From Lingula anatina (Eukaryota; Brachiopoda; Lingulata; Lingulida; Lingulidae), in the NCBI RefSeq assembly GCF_001039355.2, contig NW_019775680.1, positions 654,224 through 686,963 of the forward strand: DNA of 32,740 nucleotides, given 5' to 3'. The notes under the pieces are model-generated. The model made no database searches and was not told where the DNA came from. It saw only the letters and a list, made by a program, of their open reading frames with translations. Positions 1 to 10,896 of the stretch are shown one piece after another. Position 1 is the first letter of the stretch. Every line of letters begins with the position of its first letter. A program made the position numbers and the translations under genes.

Positions 1-32
<32 letters not shown>

Positions 33-206
33 GCACTTGTAGGCCTATGTCTGTACGTGCGTGCACTAATATAAGCATGTCTGTGCTTGAACATATTATT
101 CTACAGTGCAAATAAATATCATAGAAATATACATTTGAAAAGAAATGTTCAGTTAATTGATGAGGAGGGAATTTTAGGTTTCAATATTTCGGCTGATGCT
201 CAGGTA

Positions 207-249
<43 letters not shown>

Positions 250-958
250 TTGTCAGCATTTAATATTTGATGAAAAATATAGCCACGGCGCAGATATCAT
301 TCTGGTATATTTTATCCTCAGTCATTATTTCGTGCCAGATTTATCTAGTCATATTGCGAAAACAAGCATGGTGTGCGTATCTCTCAGGTAAATGGTAAGG
401 TCATGAGTTTACATGAACAACACTGTTTTTTTCGGTGGGAGAACGGCTGTTATTTTCATCAACTTCCCGATCATTAGGCACATTAACAAACATGTGTTAT
501 ATATCAATTACAAACACTTGTGCTTGGTACTTCCTTTGTATTATGCTACTGTATATAACACACGTACCTGGATGTATTTTCATACTTATGCCTAGGTAAT
601 ACATGTAAATACAAGGGTTTCAGTTTGGTGTTTTAATAATCAAGATCGAGCTTTTGAGATAGGAATCATTGAGATTCTACGCCCCAGAACCCATAGCACT
701 GCAAACAAAACAATAACCAATCTAAACAATTGTTTTCTGTCTCGAATTGACGTGCTTTCACTTGTACCAACATTGTATGTATGGGTTTAAACACGCTGTT
801 TTTCCTGCATTTTACTGCTAGCATTCTTCATATCAAACTGAACTTAACTTAAATAATTATACGAATGAAACAATTCACAATCGACCGGCTAGTATGAGTA
901 TCCCATTGGAATTAACAGAGGACTTCGGGCAGTAAACAGGATGATCCTCAGTATAGCT
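1..958. other. Non-coding leader region with microsatellites
   Basis: I see no convincing gene here. The stretch holds a (TC)n tract at 1-29 and an (ATT)n tract at 208-247. The short open frame at 413-595 has no recognisable domain and atypical composition, so I leave it out. The right end runs into a possible upstream exon of the next gene (donor at 993). Confidence 0.6.
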
Positions 959-971
959 ATGACTATTCTAC

Positions 972-1423
972 ATGACGTTAAATTCCTCCCAGGTGAGACA
1001 TCGTTGAATGACACGTATACCTGGGTACTGATAATCATGGACGAGTATGAACTGAAGGAGTATACGCGAGCGCGGATGTACGTGTATGCTTTATATCGAT
1101 ATCTGTGATATGGCGTGCGTATTCACAAAGTTCATCATGCTGTTCTACATTTCTTTGTAATTCAGATTGTGAGGAAAGGAAATATGACGGACAGTACCGG
1201 AAACATCAACGTGGGTTTGGTCATCGGTGTCTCAGTTAGCGGTGCGGTCATCACTGGCGTCGTGGCGACACTGATCATCGTCTGCTGCTGTTGCAGGAAA
1301 CGTGGGTACACGTTTTTGCGCAGGCTCACTTCTGGAAGACAGGTAGGGTTTGAAAAGCTTTCTTTTCTTGTCTGTTTTTATTTATTTATTTATGTATTTA
1401 TTTATTTATTACCAGTATAATTC

Positions 1424-1506
<83 letters not shown>

Positions 1507-3287
1507 GCTGTTGAAAGGAGTGAGGCAAATTTGATATTCATCACCTTCTTACCCATTTTTATTCGATTTTTCGTGGATTTCTTAAGTCGCCCGTACATTC
1601 ATTAATTATTTGTAATTTATTGTAGGTAATGGTTATTGACAGAGACGAAGAATGTGCTAACAGAATAGATATACTACCTCACATGAAGATTGCCGACATC
1701 AAGACCGAGCTCAGTGGCTCGGAAACTTTAGAGGTAGAGAAAATGAGACTCCTCTACCATCACGACGAACTGGGAAACGATGAAAATGTCGATATCGCAT
1801 TGTCTCGCAGACGAGCCAAAACCGCGAAAATCACCCTGCAAAAACTGATAAAATTGACCATCGATGCTACTCCAGACAGAACGTGTGAGCTATACGTTTC
1901 ACCTCAACACGATACGGTGGGATCGGCCGCGGAAATAGTGGCTTCTTCCTTGCGTATAAACCAGGAACATGTGAAGTTCGAGAAGCCAGACAATGGAGGA
2001 GATATATTAGAGTCCGATTCTACATTTGAGACCTGTGGAATTAAAAGCGACACTCGTCTAAAACTTATGCCGATAACGACCACAGCTAAAGTGTTTTCAC
2101 GGGAGGGGAAATTTCAAGAAGAAATTTGGAAATGCAGCCCTTTATCTACCGTTACCCATTTATTTGAGAGCATTCAGAATACTGTTGATCCGGATAAGCA
2201 AGCTCTTGATATACGCCGAGCGCGAAGACGATATTTTTCTTCCCCACAAAAATGCGAGCAGGATTCTATGACTGTGCATGTGCCAGCTAATGACACTTGG
2301 GTGAATGCAGACGAAATAGCACAGGACGAAATCCACACCCACGCTCAAGGTGTCTTCATTATAGAAGAACTGATCACCGTAAGTGTTGAATTTCCCGGTG
2401 GAAAAATCATGTCTTGCAAAGTTTATCCCTGTGACCGGATAAAAGACCTCAGAGAAAACATCAGCAAGAGGAAGAACATTCCAGTAAAGTATTTGGAGTT
2501 GCTCCTGAATGCGGGCGATGCTGAATGCTTGGATGACACGAGGTTCATTTTCAATTGCAATAGGGATAAGTTATATGTGAAACCGGTAATAGTTGATTTG
2601 TTGACGGACATAGGTTTGATACATCAAGAATGCGATCCAACTGGCACCGTGAAAGATTTAAAAGAAATAATGCGGCGTGTTGAACCCAGGGCCATTCTCA
2701 ACACCACGCACTTTATCGTTAAAGAGTTCGTTTCGACAGAGGATTTGAAAGAAAGGCCCCAGCACGAGGAACACGAGGAAAATACACCTCTGTGTTTGGT
2801 ACGCAAAGTCCACATATCCCACAATAAGAAAATCCATGTTATTTTCCCCAGTGGTCGTGACGAAATCATCAATTGCCACTTGACTATGACCGTCGGTCAA
2901 TTTCGACAGACACTTCACGAAAAGACCCGATGTCCTCTTCACCATCTTCAGTTATCAACGTCAGACGATCAACCAATGAGAGACGAGGATTTGGTCTCGG
3001 ATTATAAATTGCTGGACGAGGATAAAATTAAAGTAGCAGCGATTCCAGTTTGGGTGACCATTGACGATGAGAGAATCGAGTTTCAGCGAGACGCCCTCCT
3101 GAGCGTTGAAACTACAGCAGACGACATTTGCGCTCAGCGTGATGCGGTGGTTGGATGTCTGGAGTATTTCCATGAGAAGCAGAATTTGTGGAGAGCGGCA
3201 GACGATAACGTCAGGTCTCTTCCCTTACACTGCTTCAGAGAATTAAAAATACGGACTCTAAAAACTCCCCTATCAGAGTCCACGTAG
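972..3287 (+). CDS. Single-pass membrane protein with tandem ubiquitin-like repeats
   Basis: Spliced model: secure exons 1184-1342 and 1626-3287, with a possible first exon 972-992 joined to 1166. The donor at 1343 (CAG|GTAGGG) and acceptor AG at 1624-1625 join in phase 0, giving 606 residues from the ATG at 1184. Residues 10-33 form a Gly/Ser/Val-rich transmembrane helix, followed by CCCC (34-37, likely palmitoylated) and RKR, so the long C-terminal part should be cytoplasmic. That part reads as about six or seven beta-grasp, ubiquitin-like units of 70-80 residues. The clearest, counted from the ATG at 1629, are residues 73-150, 249-319 (begins VSVEFPGGK) and 398-475 (begins KKIHVIFPSGRDE). 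There is no C-terminal GlyGly, so the units are probably not conjugated and may act as interaction scaffolds. No signal peptide is visible. I do not recognise a named family; the ubiquitin-like reading rests on fold-type patterns, not on a search. Confidence 0.7.
1343..1625 (+). other. Intron with compound microsatellite
   Basis: This intron lies between the transmembrane exon and the ubiquitin-like-repeat exon (GTAGGG ... TTGTAG). It contains a TTTA-rich tract (about 1376-1411), then (GT)n at 1426-1460 joined directly to (GA)n at 1461-1501. Phase 0 on both sides supports a real junction. Confidence 0.7.
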
Positions 3288-6200
3288 TTTTTAATGATCA
3301 AAATGATCAAAACTAATTGTTTAGAAATTAATTTTAGTTAATTAATTAGTATACTGTATTGAATAATTATAAAAGAAGAAGGGATTTTATTTTAATCAGT
3401 GACGTATTGAGAATGATGGTACAAATATATGAAGCAGGATGACGATGAGTTTCATATCCGCACGCCCGCACGCACACAGCTTCACGCTACTGTAGGCTTA
3501 GCGCGGTGATAAAATTTCAAGATAATACGTAGCAAGGCACAAATTCTGATTAAATGAGGGGGGATTCCACATTGGTTTCGATTGGTTTTGATCCAGTTGG
3601 TTTCTCCAGTGACATGTTGTTTTACACAATAGATAACGTACATAAAACGGATGAATGAAAAGGCTGTACATTTTACATCATAACAAGATCGAAAACAATA
3701 TGTGCATGATCTTTGAAAGCAAACATTGTAAGCGTCCTCATTCAGAGAATTCAGTCGATAAAATAAATACCCTAATGCCTCATGAATACAATCCAGCTCA
3801 CGCAATGTGACAACTAAATTCAATTATTGGGTACGGGTTAGCATTAGGGCCACAAATCGCTCGAAATATTGATATTTCTATAAACATCTTTTCTAAGCAC
3901 TTACTCCGGTGATTCGTATTAACCAGGGAATTCAGATTTCAGTCAACATGGATCATATCGTACTTAATTGAACTTAAAGATTAAATTGCACAGAGCTCGA
4001 GCAATCAGACATAGATAAAGGGCGATAGAATTGCGATAGAGGCGCGTGATGTGTTCATTGCAATTGTTGTGGAAATATAACATTTGCCTAGTGCTCTCCC
4101 TATAAATAATTAAATAAACAGACATGCAAAGAAAGAAAGAAAGAAAAATAAAATAAAGTAACCATAGCTATCATGGATGATTTATGGGAGGCAAAAAATA
4201 CATTTGATTCTTTTTGTCTTTTATACACAAATAAATCTTTTGGATAACTTGACATAAGAGTACAAAGAGAACAATATAAGACACAATGAGAGCTCTTAGG
4301 TTTTTAGCAAAGCACGTTATCTGTAGTGCCTTTGATGTTCAAGTGGCCAAAGAGCGGCAAGACTCATCCCTCTGTGTTTTATTAAGTGGTTGTGTCCCAA
4401 ATACTTATAGATACTAGGCACAGGAAGTACATGTATAACTGTATATACTAGCTAGCACAGAGAACGATCCGAGGTATTAATATATACAAAATGCTGGGCA
4501 CCACTTGTAGAGGCTGTTTCATTCTTGCTTTATCATTTCATTTATCACTGTAAGGGATTCGATATTCCTTCGAAGTATAAAACTTGCTTCATTTATCAGG
4601 AAGTGACATGGTATTGTTGTCTTTGTCTTTGTAATTCTTTCTTTTTTTTTAATTCTTGGTAAGCATAGTGTTTTATTTAAAGTCTTTACATATATCAGGA
4701 GGTATGTGACATGTGTACGTAAGTGCTTTCGGTCGAAATTAATTGGACATGGCTGCCGAAGGGAGTAGAACACTTAACTGTCATTGTTGTGGATGTCAAT
4801 AGTTCAAGTACTCTTTACCAGACCAGTTGGGTGGTGACAGCTGCAGAAAAAAACATCTGTTGATGTCTTGTGAAATAATCGTCGTCCGTCGGCCTCCTGT
4901 CGTCCTGGTGCAGGATGCTTTTCCATAGGAACTCAATGTATCTGATATTTCGGAATTGAAAATAAATGGGTAGCTATCGAGCCCAAATGTTCTATAGTAG
5001 CTCCTTCTAACAGTAATATTCCCGCCGAAATGTGTTTTTCTTTTCGACTGTTTTCAATTCTCTCATATTCATTTAAGGATAAAAAGAAATAAGCCATCAA
5101 GCCGGTCAATAAATATTCTATTAAATAGTCAATCAAAGCGTGGCAAAAATTTATATCGGGAAATGCGTTAGGGGAAATAATGAAGACAGAGAAATATAAG
5201 ATAGTAATACTCTGAAGTAGGTGTGCCACGTGGCTTGAAAGATTACATTTCTGGTAACGAACCTGAGGGTCCGTGTAAGAGAAAGTCCACCCTCCATTTA
5301 GTTATAATGGTTAGGGTTAGCCTGACCTAAGTGGGTCAAAATCGAAGGCGAGGCTTACCAGTACAAATGAATGGGAAGTGAACTCTCTTTCATGGGGGAC
5401 TCTCTGTCACGCCACACCGGTTCAAGCCTTACATTTTATCGAAAAGCACAGGCTATGATTTGGGAAACGTGAACGAAATTGACGATGGGCTTAAAATAGA
5501 AAAAAATCTTAATGGGAGTTTGAAAATACAATCATTGTTTATTCGTGGAAAATTATCTAATTCTGTTTTAAAGTATGGTGCCTGGATAGAGATAACGTAA
5601 TGTACTCTCTTGTAATGATGTATGTGAAACAGTAACGACCAAATATTTTACATCTGTTTCTTTTTCCATTGAAAAGAACTTTCGCCAGCATGGGATCTTT
5701 ATCTATTTAGAATCTTACACGATTTTAAAGACTTGGGTTAGAACACTGAAGATCGTGTCTGTTTATCTTGGAACCGTACGGACAAAACCAGCTCGCTTGT
5801 AAAAATTACAAGCTTACTCGGGGTTTCTAACAAAGGGAAAGAGTGCGTGAGAATGCAAAAGGTCCCAGAGGGTCTGGTAGAGTCTGTTACTGACACAGCA
5901 TCACGTAATAAGTAACATCGATAGGAATAGTTCTTAAGGTCTTCGCCCTCCACTGGCCAAGCTCGAACACCTACGGATGCATTTTTTTACTCGGTAATTT
6001 ATTAAGTGCTCGTGCATCATGCAATCGCACAACACAGCTTTCTTTATAAAGAGTCATAACCTATACGAAAAATGCACTGACATAGCTGCATTCCATGTAA
6101 GTTCGTTTGTCTGTAATATCGATCGTCATCTTGCGGTATGTTGTCCCTTGAGCATCAATACTTATGATTTAATTAATTTGTATTTATTGCATCTTACGTA

Positions 6201-7198
6201 TATAACTTTTTTCAATATCTATTACCAATAGTGGTGTACTAAGTTTCAGTGACCGAACATGCGATATGCCAGTATTTTATACGTACGACCTGAACAGCGG
6301 CAGTCATTGGTCCGAGTGTTTATGTAATGCGTAAACGAAATTCATGTTCCGCAAATTAGACCCGATTGGGTCAATACGATGTAAAAATAAGTGAGGCAAT
6401 ATTCATCAAAGCCAACGTGGATGGAATGCAATTGTTGAAAATAACATCAAACACTGAATATTCTAGAATTGTAGAAAGTAACACCAGAAACTAAATGTCT
6501 ATATTCAGTTGATATCAATTTATTCATTACCGTTTTCTTTTTTTTTTTCTTTTTTTTTTTTCTTTTTCTTTGGATGAATTTTCACTACATTGAGACATTT
6601 ATGCTCGTTCCAGGACTTCTCAGTCACGAGCGAGTTTTATTAAATAACTATAGATGAAAGTGGACTTGGCCTTAAAACTAAAATTAATTCAATTCTTTGA
6701 ATCCAATTGAATAATACTACTTTCTTAAATGAGGCAATTGGGTCTATTTTTGCAGAATGTTATAGACTTCAGCGAAAATAGACCCAATTCGGAAGATATT
6801 AATTACACCATGTAAATGAACGTGTACATGTATGTTAGTGCACAAGTACTATAATGAAACAGAACACATTTTTCTCTTAAACTTAAGACTTAATTCAGCT
6901 TTGTGTCTATTTTTAACACAGGGATTTACTAAAAAAGAAATTATCGTCAATGAACTATCTCAAAATCGGGCAAGGAGCAGTTGCTGTTATGCCCTGAGGT
7001 AAAAACGCATGTCTAGGTCAGATTCTTAACAAATTTGGTACAGCGTAAAAGATGGAAATTGAACCCTCTCAAATGCCTACCTTGGGCAAGAATGAAATAA
7101 GAGACTGTCGAATGCTCAAGAAAGCAAATAATACAAGTATGAGGTCGCCTGAACTTCTGTATATCCCCCGGTCAATTGATTGTGTTTGTGCTCCCACC
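3288..7198. other. Intergenic, no gene recognised
   Basis: Nothing here is supportable as a gene. Minus-strand open frames at 3482-3823, 4519-4773, 4933-5229 and 5738-5953 are short, domain-free and low-complexity in places. The region holds a weak inverted repeat at 5262-5410 and a T-rich tract near 6537-6571. No clear polyadenylation signal for the upstream gene was found close to its stop; an AATAAA lies near 3760. Confidence 0.55.
5262..5410. repeat. Weak inverted repeat, possible MITE remnant
   Basis: The arm at 5262-5310 and the reverse complement of 5358-5410 align imperfectly by eye, roughly two-thirds identical around AAATGGAGGG / AAATGAATGGG and CTTTCTCT / CTCTCTTTC. No flanking target duplication was recognised. 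It may be a decayed foldback element or chance. Confidence 0.3.
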
Positions 7199-7199
7199 C

Positions 7200-7236
<37 letters not shown>
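7199..7236. repeat. (TC)n microsatellite
   Basis: This is a run of TC dinucleotides with one interruption (CG). Open frames overlapping it on both strands are repeat translations, not genes. Confidence 0.95.
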
Positions 7237-8038
7237 TCTTTTTCTTCCCCGTTTCTCTTTGTCAATTTGCATATATGCACGCATATATACGCGTGTTTTT
7301 GCATGTGTTTAAACTAAATTCTCTCACAATTTTAAAAGTAAACTATTTGAGATCTGCATAGGGTCTTTACCAACATCATCGAAAATCGACGAGTGTAAGT
7401 GCGCGCGTGTATAACATTTATATCGAAATCTCTCACGAACACACCTCGCTTCCAGTCAACGGTGAATCTGCACTTTGAATAAGCGAAAAACAAATAAACT
7501 GAAACCATATCACCGTAGAATTAGCCTGGGAAATAACAACTAAGTCAACACAGACCGCAAGCGTGTGCAGCAGGTAACGGTTTCCTACAAAAACATTTTC
7601 CTTAACTGAACAGTGATTAGTCATTAGTTGGAAAGACGAAGTAAAAAATGTGATCTTTACCTTTAGTTTGCCTTTTTTTATTCCAGTGGGTTATAACGGT
7701 GGACATCGGAATACACGCTAATTTTGTTAAAAAAGAGGAGATAAGGGTGAATGTTGGGCGGCATGAATATTTTCACCTAGAAAAACTTTAAATGAAGTGA
7801 TAAATGCTTGAATGGACAGAAAATTGACAGGTTTACAGCAAAAAGAAAAATAATAACTATCAATGCATAAACTTGGTAAAAAAAGATTTGATTTATTATG
7901 TTTACAGGGCACTTATGTTGTACTTTGCGATCTAGCTGTTTGTCACACATTGGACTTATGTGGAGATAGAAGAAATTAACCTATAGTATAACAGTGTTCA
8001 CAAACATTACAGAAAATACTTACGTATCTAAAATGAAG

Positions 8039-8088
<50 letters not shown>

Positions 8089-10106
8089 CAACTTTATTTA
8101 AAGAGGGTAAAACATGCGAACACTTATCTTACACATGGCCCTCTAGGGGGTTAAAATTAAAGATTGACGTTTTCCTTGGACGTCATTTAATAATAAAGAG
8201 AAAGAAAAGGAAATATGAAATGTTAATAATTTGTGATTTTTTATTTGTTTATTTCATAATCTCTTACACGACATCTCGCATGCAGAGGAGTCCATGTATA
8301 GCGTGTTGTTTTTCCGACAGCGCCCACCCGAGATTCAAATTGATAAAGTGTGCGATCGAATGTAATGCCTTTTCAATTATTGTTTGTTGCTTTTTCTAGT
8401 AACAATACGAATCACTGCCAACCTTTTCATTGAAATGGAATGAATCCACAACAATTGCGTAAGTTTTCTAAACGGGATTATACAGGGAAATAATGGATAC
8501 CATTTTATTGCGCAAACTAAAATCGTTGACATCGGACCTTAGGAAAAGGCTAATGTCTAAGACCGATGGTTTTAAATTTTCCAATTTTTGATGCCGATAG
8601 ATTCTAATTTATATCGCGTGACAAGTTGTTTTCATCTTTAATCCGGGTGTTACCTGCTTATCGAAATCTTCCTGTGAGGAATTTTCTAAGATGGAGTCTT
8701 GATTTAAGAAAATGTCACACAAAGTTCATTGTCCACAAGTGGGATTTTTCATTCACTATACATTTATCTTAGGATAAGAGGCAGTTAGTTTAAGCTAGAT
8801 TTTCAACTGTACCAAGGACAGAAATATCTGTTGATCGAAACTCAATGACTAAGTTTTTAACAGGGCCAAAATATTGTAACAATTGTACTTGATTCATTCT
8901 CTCTTTCGTACAAATTACTTGATTGACACCCAACATTAAGGCGACTCATTTTTTTTAAATGTCAACATTTAAATGAAAGTTAGAAATAATGTCTTGATGT
9001 GGCGTATTTGCATATTGGTTTATGAAAGATGGATTTTAGAAAATAACAACGAGGTCTTATAAAACCTTTTTTTATCGCAAGACCATGCGTTTTTTTTTAA
9101 ACATTGTTAAAAACAAAAATAACAAATCTGAATAAGAAATTGGAATACTTAGTAATACCGCTTCTGGAGTGGTACTGTACATGTACCTTAAGCCTAGAAA
9201 AAGAAAATACCCACAAAAAGAAACGGAATACTAGAAAAAAAATAATTCTGAGACTTCAGTTTATGCTTCAAGTGGCTGTTTTCTGATTGGCGCCTTATGT
9301 GCGCCGTGTACTGTTTGATAACAAGGAAGTAAACACACAGACGCGGGAGCGTTTTCTGAGAAATACTTTGACAGCTTTATAGTGTAGTAAATGTCTAACA
9401 AAAGTTTAGTTTCCCATGAATTTAGAGTGAACTGAAGGACACTGAATTGGCATATAATTCCACTTTGATCTCCATATACCTGTAAAAGAGCTATTGTTTT
9501 GTAAAATGGGTGTTTATTTTTTCGTTAATAAATATCAGGTGAATCTATCAGACTTCTTAAACGAAAACTTGTTTCTTTTTGTTTCCCATTATAAAACCTG
9601 TCTAAAATAGCATCACGGTTATCTTGGAGGCAATGAGAAAATTTGCATTGTATGTTGCGTCAGATATTTCAACCCTTACTTCTACTCTCTTGCAAGTAGC
9701 CATACGTGGCATTTAAAGCCAAAGAAAACAAGAAGACATGCAATCAATTACCATCTTCTTTTTTGATGTAATTCAAGAAAAATAATCATGTGTTTTAGTG
9801 ACGCATTCTTTAGATATTATTGTGCAATTTTTTGGCAAAAATTATCATTGCCAGAAAAACCTTGCATGAACATATATCTTTGATTTAGAGGACGTGCAAG
9901 TGGTGACCTCTACTGATTTTTACCATGTTTTGAATCGCAAAGATGTACCGAAAACTGCATCAAGTGGAGTCTACAAAGACATCATTCGATCCTGTCCTCG
10001 TCGTCATTGTTTAGCTGATTCTTGTGACATATTATAGACATAACCGACGGAGACAGGCAATGATAGTCCTTATACTTACATAACCATTTACGAGCACATC
10101 TATGTA
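7237..10106. other. Intergenic, no gene recognised
   Basis: AT-rich sequence with an (AAT)n tract at about 8037-8087 and many homopolymer runs. The few open frames of about 60 residues (7433-7624 minus, 7727-7912 minus, 9104-9286 plus) have no domain or conserved pattern. Confidence 0.55.
8037..8087. repeat. (AAT)n microsatellite
   Basis: A near-perfect AAT/ATA trinucleotide run. The same trinucleotide class recurs at 208-247, 18819-18865, 21501-21530 and 22720-22746. Confidence 0.95.
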
Positions 10107-10356
10107 CAGTGGCGGAATTAGGGGGTGCCAGCGGGGTCCTGTCCTCCCCCCCCCCCCTCGATATCTGAAAAAAAATCAAACCAATGAGCCCCTCTTAAAA
10201 TCGAAATTTTGACTAGCTGTATCATAGCTCTAAACCGTACCGAATGGCACCGTTCGCCCTCTAAATACCAAAACCCACGCCAAGGGGGTGGGGGGTGGTA
10301 AGGGTCGGCTTTGCATCCTCGGATCCCCCCTTCAAATAATCCTGGATCCGCCCCTG
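10107..10356. mobile_element. MITE-like element with inverted ends
   Basis: The left end starts CAGTGGCGGAATTAGG. The right end, read on the minus strand, starts CAGGGGCGGATCCAGG, so about 13 of the first 16 bases match. The flanks are TA on both sides (10105-10106 and 10357-10358), within a longer imperfect match TATGTA / TATGCA. The interior is G/C-homopolymer-rich and has no transposase. A 99-residue minus-strand open frame (10118-10417) crosses it and is an artefact of the element. The TA flank fits a DNA transposon that duplicates TA, but the superfamily is not determined. Confidence 0.65.
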
Positions 10357-10853
10357 TATGCACTATTCTGCCATTAAGACATTCAGGGCATTTAATTTGG
10401 GCTGTCCATATACTCAAACTACATGTACCTGTAAAAACTCAGGTGGAATAGAATAAATGTTTGGTCGGTTTCTCATGCTTGATCCTGTGTTGTTGAAACC
10501 TTGGTAGCGAACCCGGCACATTGAAGTTAACCTTTTCTGTGTTTTTTCTTCTTTATACTTGTCAAGATTAATATGCGGGTACTAGCAGGGAACACGCGTT
10601 GTGGTTTTGAGCAAGTTAGCTGTTACCAGACCGACCTCCTCGGCAGCTTTGTGAAAATAAACAGTAGGAATGTCTGGAGAAAGTGCATAATTTAGTTTCC
10701 CCTTAAAGGGAGAGCGAACAGTTGTTATGGTAAATACCTCAGTGTCATTGTTGTAAAAAGGAGAACAATAGTGGCAGTTGCTGGTTTTCAGAATTTTTCC
10801 ATGTTGTGTAAGCTGTCTCTTTCAATTTCCCTCACTCCTTCTGTCTCTCTCCC

Positions 10854-10896
<43 letters not shown>

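Noticed and set aside
3482-3823. 113-residue minus-strand frame
   Set aside because: No domain and no start or splice context; AT-rich chance frame.
7052-7312. Open frames on both strands around a TC tract
   Set aside because: Most of the length is translated Ser-Leu or Arg-Glu dinucleotide repeat; no domain.
10118-10417. 99-residue minus-strand frame with GADPGLFEGG
   Set aside because: It is the translation of the MITE-like element and its flank, not a gene.
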